From the NCBI GenBank assembly GCA_034769895.1, contig CM068369.1, positions 424,167,479-424,231,478 on the forward strand: a stretch of 64,000 nt of DNA, in the 5' to 3' direction. Of the stretch, positions 11,796-23,395 are shown one piece after another. Below the pieces are notes generated by a model. That model saw nothing but the letters and a program-made list of their open reading frames with translations. It had not been told where the DNA came from and did no database searches. The translations under genes and the position numbers were made by a program. Every line of letters begins with the position of its first letter. Position 1 is the stretch's first letter. This DNA is from Magicicada septendecula (Eukaryota > Arthropoda > Insecta > Hemiptera > Cicadidae).

Positions 11796-13154
11796 CACCA
11801 AGTAATAAGTTTTGCCAGCAGGGTCTTAAATCAGTGTGAAAGAAATTACAGTGTCACGGAAAAGGAATTATTGAGTGTGGTATTTGCATGCAGTAAATTC
11901 CGCACATATGTATTAGGTTATCCTTTAACAGTGCGGTCCGACCACAAATCCATATCATTCATACAAAGATGCAAACTAAGCCATGGTAGATTAGCTCGTT
12001 GGATATTGGTTCTCCAGGAATACAACATAACATGGGAATACGTGCCAGGGAAACAGAACACTGTAGCTGATGCTCTATCTAGGGTGAACCTGGAGAATGG
12101 TACTTTTGAAATTGAAAGGGAGGATGTTGGAAAAATATATCTTGTAATATTAGCTAGAGAAGAATTAGTAGAAGTATTAACCAAAATTCAGGAAGAACAA
12201 GCAAGGGATCAGAGATTGTCCACCATACAAGAACGTCTCATCAGTAATGATACTATAATTATGCAGTATTATAAAAATTATAAAGGGTTAATCTTCATAA
12301 AATCCCCTGTTGTAAAAAATAAATGGAAATTATACATTCCCAAATCTACAGAATCATTAATAATAAAGAATTACCATCAAATGTATGGACACATGGGTTC
12401 CATCAAAGTGGTAAAGGCACTGGAGGAGCATGTGTATATTAAGGGTTTGAACAAAAAGGTAAGGGAATTAATAAAACGATGTGGAATATGTCAAAGGGTT
12501 AAGGTAAACAATGAACGAAAGGAGGGGTCTTTAATAACCATTACTTCAGAAAGGAAATTAGAAAAAACGTTTCTTGACATTTGCGGGCCTTTCCCACGTA
12601 GTGGAGGCAGGCGCCGAATCATCTTGGACCATTTCACACGTTACACTAAGCTGTACCCTATCAGCAAGGCATCCACCAATGTTATCATCAAGGTAATCGC
12701 AGAAAAATACCTCATAGATGTGGGCACTCCATATTCCATAATAACGGACCATGGAACCCAGTTCAAGGGTCGAAAATGGAAATTAGAAATGTCAAATCGA
12801 GGAATTAAAACCTACAAAACTTCAATTTATCATCCTAGTAGTAATCCAGCAGAAAGGGTACTCAGAGAGGTAGGACAAGTACTTCGTACTTATTGTTATG
12901 ACAATCATAGGAAGTGGAGTGAATTCTTACATGAAACCGAAACCTTTTTAAATATTGCTCATCACGAAACCATTGGTGTTACACCATACCAGATGATGTT
13001 TTCAAAACTACCACCTCGAGAAATTACCAAATTAATACCATTCCCTGAAGGACCTGAAGAAGAACTTGACCTTACCCATGTGTATAATAGACTACTCCAC
13101 AAACTGGAAACCCGAAGGAAAAAAACAGGATGCTACCCGAAAAAACATCATTAA
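11796..13154 (+). pseudogene. pol: RNase H and integrase of element B
   Basis: The frame is open from the A junction. It shows the RNase H end (ERNYSVTEKELLSVVFA, SDHKSISF, ADALSR), then the HHCC integrase zinc domain (NYHQMYGHMG ... CGICQ), and the catalytic D, D, E residues in FLDICGPFP, IITDHGTQF and SNPAERVLRE. A small in-frame deletion lies after GPFPRSGG relative to D. The frame stops at 13152-13154 after a frameshift near 13080-13130; the C-terminal part continues at 13066-13362. It belonged to the replication enzymes of a Ty3/gypsy element and is now broken. Confidence 0.88.
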
Positions 13155-13362
13155 ATACACCATCGGCGAAAAATTTTTAATAAAAAACCGTCAGCAACCA
13201 AGCAGTTCCGAAGGAATAGCAAAGAAATTGTTGCTATTATATGTTGGACCTTTTGTAATAAGCCAGGACAATCAGAACAATACATACGTGGTATCTGACC
13301 CCATAAATAATAGAGTGAAGGGTACCTATAATCAAACGGAAATAAAAAAATATTATGAGTAA
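13066..13362 (+). pseudogene. pol: Integrase C-terminal GPY/F-like end of element B
   Basis: This frame-shifted continuation of the integrase has the KLLLLYVGPFVI motif, the GPY/F module that ends many Ty3/gypsy integrases. It stops about 75 bases before the PPT. Confidence 0.75.
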
Positions 13363-13436
13363 GAGGACAACCTGGTCAGGTACGAGCTAAAAGTTTATTT
13401 TTACTAAACTTAGTTGAGACAAAATAAACTTCTTTC

Positions 13437-13449
13437 GAAGGGGGGGGGG
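13437..13449 (+). other. Polypurine tract of element B
   Basis: The purine run GAAGGGGGGGGGG stands immediately before the LTR start TGTTATG. Confidence 0.85.
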
Positions 13450-15841
13450 TGTTATGTAACGTAACAGATTTGAGGTCCCCAAAGTTACATAAAAAATGAA
13501 GTAACTATGATTGAGAACAATACCCAAATATTAAGGTTACTAAGTAATTAATACATCTGAGGTGTACATAAATTTAAAAGATGTAATAAATAATACGGGG
13601 TGTAAAATATAAACATTGTATCAAATGGGAGGAGCTGAATATGTAGTAATGAAATATAAAATACTATTCAGACTAATATTTAATGTGTTGCAAATTGTAC
13701 TTGTTGTTATGCTGTAGCATGGTAGTGTTTACAGGATATTTATTTTATGTTTTGTGGATAGTAAGAGGGAACTGTTGTTTTATAGAAGTACTTAGTCAGT
13801 GGTACTCCTTTTGTTTATGTTAAAATGGTATTTGAATAATTAAGTATAAGTACATGGGTTAGGTATAATATTATGTTAAATGTATTGACTGAAATTGATT
13901 AATGAAGATGTTTGAAGTAATGTTTGTAAACTTGGCCAAGAAGGCAATAAGTGTTTAAAAGTTGACAGGTAGTTATTATAGTTATGTTATAAAATAATGA
14001 AGGGTTCAAGTATGAACTAATTAATATAATGAATTAAAACCAGGAAATTAAAATTAATGTAAGTAACCATGAACCAGTAACTATTTGTATGGTAGGTCAG
14101 GTAAAGAAAATTAAGTTAAAAACAAAATTATTATAACAAGGTGAAAGAAAACTTATAGGCCTAAATTTAATATTTGTAAAAGGGAATTAATACCTTTTTA
14201 ATAAGCCCAGTGAAATGAAACTATAGTAAAATATATACAGTTTAATAAGGTAGATTGGGTGAGAGTTTTAGGTAATTTGGTGTAATTCCAAGCAGGGAGT
14301 ATTTTATTAAAAAAGAGTAGTAATGTTTTATAATTCTGGCTCTAGGATATCAAATATCATCCAATGACAGAAAGTAACGGTTGTTAGGGTAACTAAAATG
14401 TAAAAAATCTTGTTGATTTTCAATTATTCGATTGTTATATGCTCATGGGTTAACTTGAATTAATACAAAAGACAGAAAATAATTTATAAAAGAAACTTTA
14501 ATATATTTCGATTGTTATATGCTATTGAGTTCAGATGAGGAGACAAATTTGAAAAGGATGACACAAATTAACGAAAAATGAATCAAAATTAATAAATTAA
14601 AGTCAAAACCTATTCCTATAAAACAAACTGATGAATAATAAAATAAATTAGATTTCAAAATATAACCATATACCTACAAAAGGTCGAGAAATTCTTATTT
14701 CACTCATCACGATAATTCCGTTGGATTTAGTATTAAACCCGATTTCCCATCTAACCAGGAGACTAATTGATGGAAGCAAAAAGCCTAAATTAATGGAATT
14801 ATAGGAACAATATACAAGGACCTTTTTTCTGAAGAAATAAACCTCACTTTCAAGAAGGAAGTTATAATACGACTCCAATTCCACCGAGACCAACAACCAC
14901 AAGGATCGCAAGAGAAGAACGAAGATCAGAAGAGTTCCCGGGGCTTTCCAGTACATCACACCGTCAATTTTATTAAGAATCGGAACACTTTTTCTGGATG
15001 GAAGTAACCTAAATTGTAAATCTTCAACTGTTTGCAGACGTACAATGCTGCCTTGAGAATCATCAAACCCGGTAACACCAGCTTATTTTTAATTTTAATA
15101 TAGTAAAAACTAATAACATTTTGTAATACTAAGTAACCTTAATTTTGCATTACCTGGCCTTACTAATCGTTAAAAGAATCACACGTACCCTGGGATAAGA
15201 GATAGTTAATATTATATTTAATTTGTATAAAATAAAAGGAGCATGGTCAACTAAACAATCGATCCATCATTGTATAATCTATATCACTCTATTATAATCA
15301 TGAAGAGCACTGTTAGTTTGAATTAAAGTACAAAATAAATAAAGACTCCTTCTTGTATATGATGATGATTTATGTTATTGTAGAATAGGTATTATATGTT
15401 GTGGGTGGAGTAATTTACAGGTAAAAGGGTGATTAAAATCTGGCGAACCAGTTAACCTAGAAGCAAGCCAATTACGAATAACAGCGCTCATAGTCAACAG
15501 CTGGTAGAACGTGAGATTACCGAACTAGCGTGTTTCCTGCACAATTTTTGAATTGAATTACACAATACGGACTGAGTAGGGTTGGAGAGAATTCTTAATT
15601 CATTAATTAAATACATGAAGTATATCATTGATATTGCGTAAATATTGAGTAATTAGGTAAAACCGTGTTATAGTATACATAAAAGTTATAATAACACAAT
15701 AATAAATATATTTGTCTATTAAAATTGAGTTACAGGAGGTCACCTATAAGACTACATAATAACATTTCCTTATAAACAGAGTTCTTTACAATTTAAAAGT
15801 AACCAAAGGTTACTTTTGGCGTAAGTAAAAAATTGGTTACA
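13450..15841 (+). repeat. 3' LTR of element B (about 2.4 kb)
   Basis: It starts TGTTATGTAACG right after the PPT and ends TTGGTTACA. It is long for the class and AT-rich, with no supported gene; an antisense frame at 14648-14959 has no recognisable content. Near the end, AAAAGTAACC (15795-15804) and its complement (15808-15817) form a hairpin. Confidence 0.75.
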
Positions 15842-16020
15842 AATTGGCGCAAACCAACGTGGAGCTTGATTAAACCCCGAACCCTAAAATAAATCTTATT
15901 GATCTTGAAGTTAACTATTCTTTACAAATTGGCTCACAACAGTGGAGCATCATCATCTTCTATTAACATCGCAATAGGTTGCATTACAAATTGCCGCCTG
16001 CAACGTGGGGCTTAACGTGG
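15842..16020 (+). other. Three successive PBS-like motifs after the B LTR
   Basis: TTACAAATTGGCGCAAACCA at 15837, TTACAAATTGGCTCACAACA at 15922 and TTACAAATTGCCGCCTGCAA at 15984 each look like an LTR end plus a primer site. The third continues into AACGTGGGGCTT, the typical tRNA-Lys1,2 complement. A normal element would show flanking genomic DNA here, so this is either the start of another internal region or a duplicated leader. Confidence 0.5.
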
Positions 16021-16219
16021 ACACACAGGAGTCTCATATAAGTAAATAAACCCCATAACAACTGATTAAACTGATTTATTACAATATATATATATATATA
16101 TATATATTAAAAAAATTAATCTACTAAAAAGAAATACTTATATAAAGGAAACAATTATGACAATGTAGCTAAATAATTTAGTAATGTAGGATACATCTTA
16201 TGATCAAAGTAAGTCATAC
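16021..16219. other. Intron sequence between B and exon 6
   Basis: This holds an (AT)n run at 16084-16108 and the intron start next to exon 6. Nothing else was seen. Confidence 0.5.
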
Positions 16220-16350
16220 CTGTACACTAAGTCAACTTTGATCTCTGGCATATGTTGGTTGAGAGCTTCTAATCCCAACTGATACTGGTGCTCCAGAGCT
16301 TTGTATAACTGATGTTCCCAGTGTGCTCGCCAAGATTTCATATTAGTGAA
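16220..16350 (-). CDS. DYNC2H1: DYNC2H1 exon 6 of window
   Basis: The exon sits between the acceptor TTTTACAG and the donor GTATGA and has 43 codons plus two bases (phase 2). The residues HWEHQLYKALEHQYQ and GLEALNQ-x-MPEI are nearly identical to the conserved dynein-2 block that leads into the linker. It is too short to have been listed as a stand-alone open frame and was found by reading downstream of exon 5. The next exon is not in the window; its intron extends left past position 1. Confidence 0.92.
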
Positions 16351-16773
16351 CTGTAAAATTAGGAAATTTACACGTTTATTACAAAACTATTTTCTTATTA
16401 TTAATGGCAGCTTGTGAAAATTACATATTCTGGCAAAAAAAAGATTTCCTTAAATTCACTAAAGTCGGTTCAGTGAAAACTGACCATGCTATTATGTAGA
16501 CTAGCTGTAATGTTATAAGTACAAGGTTTAAACACTAAATTACTAATTGATTAATATGTTTTCCATACACCAAAGTATTTCTATCAATTAAGGATTACTT
16601 AAAACACACACACACACACACACACACAAATATCAGACATTTTCCAATTTACATACAGTCTACACATTTGTTGGTCATTTCATAAATATACTCTAGGCTC
16701 ATTTGTCGCAGATTTCTATGTAGGTCCTCTCTCTCAGGTGTAATTTAATCTATATATTGATTTTTTTATTCAC
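16351..16773 (-). other. Intron between exons 5 and 6, with a CA microsatellite
   Basis: This is a 423-bp intron with GT-AG ends. It contains a (CA)n run at 16604-16628. Nothing else is recognised. Confidence 0.8.
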
Positions 16774-16872
16774 CTGTTCTTCAACTTTAGTCATAATGTC
16801 TCTGATTTCTCGCAGTCCTTCCTTCCATTGTTGCTGGTGTCTCAGAAGATCTGTGCTCATAAGAGCTACAAC
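16774..16872 (-). CDS. DYNC2H1: DYNC2H1 exon 5 of window (33 codons)
   Basis: This short phase 0/0 exon lies between a CAG acceptor and the donor GTGAAT. It encodes VVALMSTDLLRHQQQWKEGL... to KVEEQ. It matches the L-x-x-x-DLLR-x-QQ-x-WK-x-GL segment of dynein-2 heavy chains. It continues exon 4 directly (...DK then VV), which supports the order and frame. Confidence 0.9.
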
Positions 16873-17028
16873 CTGAAAACAAAAGAACAGAAGCAATAAG
16901 TATAAAGATGATGATGATGTTAAATATAATACGATGTACATTGCGTTTGTTGGAAAATATTAAAATTAAACATACACAGACTAAGCGTATAGCACATTAT
17001 GGCAGTTATCATGACACCATTTTCTTAC

Positions 17029-17256
17029 CTTATCAGTTATTTGTACATGACAATGTGCTAGTTGGTTATTTTCTCTAAATAGTCTTTCAACAGCAGCCTG
17101 TAGCCTGGTAATATATGAATCAACAGCTGAATTATTACTCCAGGTAACACTATGCTGTTCTCGAACAAGCCTTGCTAATTCAACTGCAGCTGAAAGCATC
17201 ATTGGTCGCTGGGAGGCTATCATTCTGTCCCCAATTGTATTGTGGAATGTTGCCAC
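17029..17256 (-). CDS. DYNC2H1: DYNC2H1 exon 4 of window (76 codons)
   Basis: The exon begins GTG GCA ACA TTC after the acceptor ATATAG and ends AAG before the donor GTAAGAA, phase 0 at both ends. It encodes VATFHNTIGDRMIASQRPMM and a helical stretch ending QITDK. The SQRPMML block is almost invariant in dynein-2 heavy chains. Its upstream intron (17257-27526) contains the whole Tigger, hAT and H nest; the downstream intron is only 156 bp. Confidence 0.92.
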
Positions 17257-18089
17257 CTATATAGATACACAAATTTAATGCAGACATAAGCTCTGTGTGT
17301 GTGTGTGTGAATGAGAATAAAACAAAATGCAGGATTATGAGAGTACTATGCACTTATTTAAAGCAGGGATTAGCTCAAAAAATATCGAAAAGGTTAATTT
17401 TACTTTTCTCCTTTAGTTAAAACAAAAGTGATTACTACGTAACCATGCTACCAAGTAAATGTAGCCATGATAAATTACTATTTAATTTGCTGATTATTAT
17501 AATACAGTAGACTCCTGACTACCCAGCCTAATGTGGCGGAAGGGCAGGCCGGATAACAAAAAAGCCGGATAGGCCGGAGTTCTATCATTAATCACTTCCT
17601 GTCCCACCTGTACTATTAAAAACACACTTTTTATATCAAAACCCGCTCTTATTCATATTTTCTGACTTCTTAGTACAGGCCAATACTTTATAAATGTTTG
17701 TTATGTACTGTACTCAGGCCCGTATTTTGGATGTATAACGCCCCTGTGCAGTCATTAATTTTACGCCCCCTATTCCCTGAGCTAAACTTCAGTGTCGCTA
17801 TTCGTTTACAGACTATGGACAATAAATTGTTTAATTACTTACTTCAATTTTAAACTGTATTATAGACAGTATTTAAACTTAACTGAATACACAATATATG
17901 AAACAAAGGTGCAAGTTAAACATTTATACATTATTCTAAAGACGATATATGGTAAACACATAGAAAATAATCACTACAGTTTAATAACCTCAGTTAAAAA
18001 TATCACTGAAACATCCAATTTGGTCAGTCAAACGTATATGGTAGAAACACTGCAATTTGATACTAACCATTTTGTGAAACTTACCAAAC

Positions 18090-20203
18090 TTAGAGAAATG
18101 ACTTTCTTCTGACTTTTGCATTTGCAAATGCATTTATCACTTCCTCAAAATCCAGACTGACAGTGATGTCTGATTCTATGGCGAGCACTCCAAGACTGAC
18201 CAGTCGTTCTTGATTCTGTGCTGTCCGTAGATAGTTCTTGATTCGTTTTAAAACTGAAAATGACCTTTCAGCAGAACAGTTTGTTGCTGGAGTACAGTTG
18301 TAGATCTTGAGTGCAGTGTACACATTTGGGTAGACATCACTAATTTTCTTCGAAGCCAACATTCTGCAGAGAAATGGAAGAGACGATAATTTGTTACCAT
18401 CTTCTGTCTTCATAGATAACAGATAGCTTTTCAAATGGATGCATTCTTCACCAAAGCTGCTTTCTATGTCGGAATCATAAATGGCTCGAAGTTTCTCTGC
18501 AGCATCATAAATTTGAGGAGCTTCTAGTTTGGTGATATTTGAGAGAAATGAAAATATTAAATTATATTCTTTGTAGACATTAACTCTTTTCTGTAACTCA
18601 GTCTGGAGAGTTTGTATGATCTTGGAATATGAAATTTCCATTCGTCTCCAGATCTTGTCATGTTCCAAGTCATCTGATCCTAGTTCTTCTTCAGGACTTT
18701 CTGGTTCCGCTTCTGATTCAGATGATTCAGCACACCATCGAGTTGTTGACAGTGATTTCAATGTCATGGTTACAGAATCAAAAAATGTTTCCAAGATATT
18801 CCATCTCCCTGTAAAATCTGCGAAGTAATTATATAAACTTTGCAATAACTCAAAAAACCGTACTGCAGCAATACAGCATTTCACTGCTTGTGAACCAACT
18901 AGATTCAGTGAGTGAGCTGCACATGGAATGAAGAAAACAAGAGGATTTCTTTCCTTGAGTCTTGCTTGCAAGCCAGAATATATTCCAGACATGTTGGCCG
19001 CATTGTCATATGATTGACCTCTACAGTTATCAACTTTCAGACCATGTTGTTCTAAAGAATTCATTAGTGCTTCAAAAAGCTTTTCTCCAGTATGGCCTGT
19101 AATTTTCATAAAACACAGAAATCTTTCAACTGAGAGCCCACAATCAGTTACATATCTAACAACTACACTTAACTGGTCACTATGAGATAAATCTGGCGTA
19201 GAATCTACTATGACTGAAAAATATTTAGAAGAAATGACTTCATTGCCTATTTTTTCACTCACTGACTTTCCCATAAGATGTATTAATTCTTCATAAGTTG
19301 CTGGTGACAAGTATGATGTAAATCCTTTTCCAGGATTACCGAACCGTGCAATATGGTCAGCCAGAAAAGAATCGTACTCTGCAATTAATTCCAAACACAT
19401 CATGAAATTTCCATTTTTCACAGAGCCAAACTTCTCTTCGTCTCCACGAAATGCTAAACCCCTAGAAGCTAGTTTTTTAACTACAGAAACAACTCTTTTT
19501 AGTACATTTCTCCAATATGTAACTTCATGTTCATGCTGGCTGAGCAATCTTTTGTCAATTCTGTTCATCTCATTTCCTCTACTTTTCAATTTTAACAAGC
19601 AGTCTCTGTGAGAAGCAGAATTTTCATGTTCGGCTATTCTTATGCCAGCATGGCTCCAATCATTGAAACCAGATGTTGCAAACTGAGATGTACCACCGAA
19701 TAATTTGCATGGGGCACAGAACAGTGATCCTTGGCGGGGAGAATAAACAAGATATTCACGGTTCATAATTTCCCCATTTACTAAAATCCTATGGAATAGT
19801 TTCTTGCTGCAAAACCGTTGTGTTCCATCAACATATCGCCGCGAGGACTGTGAAAAGTCAGCGTCTTTGTTTTGATTAATACCATTTTTTATCAAATAAT
19901 CCCGAGTGTGATCAGTGTTTTCCCAATAGAATGGATCATTACTAGGAATAGACACTGCAGAATCCACTTCTGTAGAGAGTGTAGCTTGTTCCTGTACTTC
20001 GAGATTTTCGACTTCCACATTGTCTTTACTGTTTTCCACTATAATTTCACCCGAATTTTCAGGCCTACACTGTTCACTTTTGTTTCACCACTGAAATATG
20101 AGTCCAGTCGAGGTATTTTCTGCAAAATTTTACTCTCCCTCTGTCTTTTTTCCTCAGCTTTCTTGCGATATGCAGCACCACTTAACCTAGATCGCCCATC
20201 CAT
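18090..20203 (-). CDS. hAT transposase, ZMYM/TTF-zinc-finger type, one frameshift
   Basis: The main open frame (18090-20039 and upstream without a stop) encodes about 650 residues. It has a TTF-type zinc finger region (SLFCAPCKLFGG ... HEN-S-SHRDC), a central DDE-like RNase H fold with FSVIVDSTPDLSHSDQLS and the GQSYDNAANMSG block, and the C-terminal hAT dimerisation motif (TNCSAERSFSVLKRIKNYLR). The true N-terminus appears to be an ATG at 20201-20203 starting MDGRSRLSGAAYRKKAEEKR, a conserved start in this family, but it is one frame off; the shift lies near 20050-20075. Otherwise it looks intact. A domesticated gene is unlikely because of the TIRs and TSD. Confidence 0.85.
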
Positions 20204-20986
20204 ACCGTCCCTAAGCTATTATATCTTAACGGAAAAACCTATAGAATACTGTTTTGTAGAACATTTAAAACTGAATAATTCACTGTCAACAGTTAAAATA
20301 CTCGGCGTATCGTATAAAATGCCTTGATTTTGAAAGTTAATAACAAGTTGGAACCACGTGGAACGATGAAACGCCAACTTAACTCTGAATTAACAACAAC
20401 GTACACACCAAAGAATATGCACACATTTAGACATTTTGCTAAGATAGTTTATCAGATTACTAACTCTATACTCAACACTAAATCCAAATTTTACGTCCTA
20501 TAATGTAAATAATACGAATAATAAACGTTATTTATAAACGAAAACACTGCTCACACCTTTACACTTTCGTACACAAAGCAGAACGTAACCTCCAAACACA
20601 AAGCTGCATAGCACGTGTAAAATTATTCACCACAGCCACGTAAATTACATCAGCCTAAGAAGGAATGAATACCAAATGTTTCAGAAACTATCCGCTAGAG
20701 GGCAGCACGAATACCATTCCAATAAACGACGTATGACGGCAATACTAACGAAGCAAAAGTTGAAAACGTAAATATACGTGATTACTGATTTTGGCCCGTC
20801 TGACAAAAAACGTGTATATACGTGATTACTGTTCAAAGGGTTAATGCCAGAGCCAGAACGCTAATCTACTTCGGGCTTTATAATGATATGAAGCGATGTT
20901 TTTTTTAACCAGCTATATTTTGCCGCCCTCAAAATTTTGCCGCCCTGTGCACCTGCACATGTTGCACGTGCCTAAATACGGCCCTG
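20204..20986 (-). other. Upstream region of the hAT, with a piggyBac-like end
   Basis: This holds the probable promoter side of the transposase. Two direct copies of ATATACGTGATTACTG at 20773 and 20815 precede TTCAAAGGGTTAA, which looks like one terminus of a piggyBac-type element next to a TTAA site (20837-20840); no partner terminus was found. CCGCTAGAGGGCAG near 20690 resembles a CTCF-type binding core. Confidence 0.4.
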
Positions 20987-20994
20987 ACTGTACT

Positions 20995-21489
20995 GTACAT
21001 TTTAAAAATTTATTACAGGAAAGGAAGTCCAAGAATAAAAATATTGTATACACATTTTATGATAAATTTTATAATGTCTAACTTAATTGCAGGAAACATA
21101 AAATGATGTACACTGTACAGTATGGATACATACAATTTTAAAATAAACAAAACAGTAACGTAAATCGTAGCCCTAATTTAAAAAAAAAATTATTTAAACT
21201 TATTTTATTGTTCACTGATAAATGATTGACAAATGTGAAAAGGTAGACCTAAGATAAAAGAGTCAAAACTTACAGTTTTTAGTGTTTGAAAACGTCCTTG
21301 ACAGATGATTGGTTCTCCCTTTTAGCCCTCCTCCGCGATGCAATGTCCCTCCACTTACGCAACTAGATGATATCAGCTGGCGTTGCTTCCTCCTGCTGAC
21401 TAATGTACTGCAGTGCTGCCTGAATCATCTTGAACCCTTCCAAATGTGGGATGAGATTTTTCCTGTTATTTAAAGATGCCTCTTCTTCC
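20995..21489 (-). other. Decayed 3' region of the Tigger element
   Basis: The stretch between the hAT right flank and the transposase C-terminus contains short possible coding remnants but no supported frame. Confidence 0.5.
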
Positions 21490-22029
21490 TCTTCTTCTAT
21501 TCTTCTCCCTGTGTCACCATTTCCACAATATCGTTGTCAGTTATTTCATCAACTTCATCATTTGCCATCCATTCTCTAATGTCATCTGCGTTAACACTGT
21601 CACAGCCCGGTACTTTTTCCAGCAACAAAACAAGTTTATCATTTTCATCTTCCACTTTGGTTTCACACACAGGTTCAAGGTTGAAATGTCCACCTTCATG
21701 GTCCAAAAGAATTTTCCAAGACCTTAGAAGTGATATGTTTGAAATCTCTTCCTATGCTTTGGTCAACCACCTTATGACATCTAGCATGTCAATCTTTTTT
21801 CAGAGTGGTAAAGTAGTCTTCACTATTATCAATCGCTGATATCAACGAACTGAGAAGACGCCGGCGATACTTTTTCTTTAGCATTTCAAGGATGCCCTGG
21901 TCCATCGGCTGACAAAGAGCCGTCATATTACCTGGTAAAAATAAAGTTTATATGTCTCCATCAGTGAATTCGTCGTGACTGGATGCAAATATGCAATGTC
22001 AGGAATTAGCACAGCTTTTCTCGCCAAAT
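21490..22029 (-). pseudogene. Tigger transposase, C-terminal part
   Basis: Downstream of H the transposase resumes with KAVLIPDIAYLHP, then LPGNMTALCQPMDQGILE (the LP-x-x-T-x-L-QP-DQG block of pogo-type enzymes) and an acidic tail ending EEWMAND-like. Frames change at least once. The catalytic Asp region (usually D-N-A-P) reads PDIAYLHP, so the enzyme is probably dead. Confidence 0.82.
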
Positions 22030-22576
22030 TGTTGTAGTATTCGATCGTCATAGGTACAGTGGAAACAAAATAAGTACAAGACACCAATTAAGTCACTAAT
22101 TACCAGCTTTAATTTCCACAGTTAACAGTTCGTAATTAACAACACAGTCTCTACAACAAATCAAATAAAAATTGTTCACACGCAATAAAATGTCCACTAA
22201 AATTAAACACAATTGTATTACAATTACTGTCCGATTATAAAACACAACACTTAACTAATAACCACTTGAATGCGCACAGTAATTTTGCCCGACAATAACT
22301 CTCGAACCGCGCTGTCAATATCTCGCACTAATACTGGAACTTAAGGCCACTGCCCCCATGTATTTATACCTGCGATCACATACCAGAATGTTCCTAATTG
22401 CATCTTAGCGCTCGTGTGAACTACGTAATTAACTGCGGCCTTGACACAGTCCGCGCTGCTGGCGCCTGTGGAAACCTCTCGAAAATGTGTCGACAAGCAC
22501 GTACGCCACACGCGTTACATCGAGATTCTTCTGGCACATTTGACAAACACGTAGATTGTTCTGTGATGTCGTAACA
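22030..22576 (-). repeat. 3' LTR of element H
   Basis: It begins TGTTGTAG and ends CGTAACA in plus orientation. It is over 90 percent similar by eye to 24952-25502, with a five-base length difference near its left end. The pyrimidine run CTGCCCCCTCCTTAAG directly to its right is the polypurine tract on the minus strand. Confidence 0.85.
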
Positions 22577-23395
22577 CTGCCCCCTCCTTAAGCCTGTTCG
22601 TCCCGAACTGGCAAACCGTCTCTGAAGTAATACTTGACCAGGCGATCTAGGTGGACGTCCTTGCAAAAGATAATTCTCCCGTTCTTCGAATTCAGTCTCG
22701 TGTGATCCGAACATCACGTTCCCAGGAGTCCGAGTCTTCCGCTCAACCACTAGTTTTGCTGGAATCGCTCCCGTTGCATCATGTACTGATGACCTAAACA
22801 CCACTGGCCGATCCAAGTTTGTTTGGTTCTCGTCAACAACCTCTTGCGTAACCTCATCTTCAGCCACTTTGCCCTCGGGCGCTTCTATCAGCTCAGGAAC
22901 AAGCAAGAGTTTTGTCTTGACACCCATAGTTGGCTTTCCAATCACTTCTTTTATTGTTACACTTATTTGTATTTCCTCTGCTAGTTCTTCCTCCATTTCC
23001 GCTTGCAATAGGGAGGGTTCCTCTTGACCAGACCTGTTGACTTTTTCTTCGACTAATGCCACTCGCTTAATCGAATGGTTGATAGACCCTGTCATTTTAG
23101 CCATGCAAAGCTTTATCTTCTCTTGGCCAACCTTCCGGACATTCTCTCTTAAGTCCGCAACGAATCCGTAGGCATTCATAATGTCCGTGCCAAGAACCAC
23201 TTCATCGACAATGTCTGCAATGAGCATTTGGTGGCTAAACTCGAGAAGACCTAGGTGTACACATACGTCTACCTTTCATCCCACCTTGACAGGGCTTCCA
23301 GTCACAGTCTGTATTGTACAAGAGCTAATTAGAGGCTGGCGGTTACTGACTAAGTCAGGGCGCACAATGGACACTGTTGCATACATGTAACTGTA
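22577..23395 (-). pseudogene. pol: Protease fragment fused to integrase tail, element H
   Basis: Downstream of Gag the frame shows ATVSIVRPD and VVLGTDIMNAYGFVADL, flanks of a retropepsin. The DTG catalytic triplet is not readable because of an apparent one-base deletion near 23385. After residues of linker the frame changes character to RSSVHDATGAIPA and FGSHETEFEERENYLL, which belongs to the region after the integrase catalytic Glu. The middle of pol is therefore deleted, joining protease to integrase tail without a stop. The open frame (23227-22421) runs on into the LTR. Confidence 0.75.

Larger units (their letters stand above)
11796..15841 (+). mobile_element. Element B: 3' part of a Ty3/gypsy retrotransposon
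   Basis: This plus-strand LTR element is entered at RNase H because array A is inserted upstream. The order is RNase H, integrase, PPT (13437-13449), 3' LTR (13450-15841). Gag, protease and reverse transcriptase would be left of A and outside the window. Its proteins resemble those of D, so B and D are related lineages. Confidence 0.85.
17715..20986 (-). mobile_element. hAT transposon with a perfect 8-bp target duplication
   Basis: The element is flanked by ACTGTACT at 17707-17714 and 20987-20994. Its ends are CAGGCCCGTATTTTGG and (complement) CAGGGCCGTATTTAGG, short imperfect inverted repeats typical of hAT. Its single transposase is on the minus strand. It lies inside the Tigger element, so it is younger. 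The exact TSD and long open frame suggest a recent insertion. Confidence 0.93.

Noticed and set aside
14648..14959. Antisense frame of 103 codons in the B LTR
   Set aside because: No recognisable domain, and it lies wholly inside an LTR.
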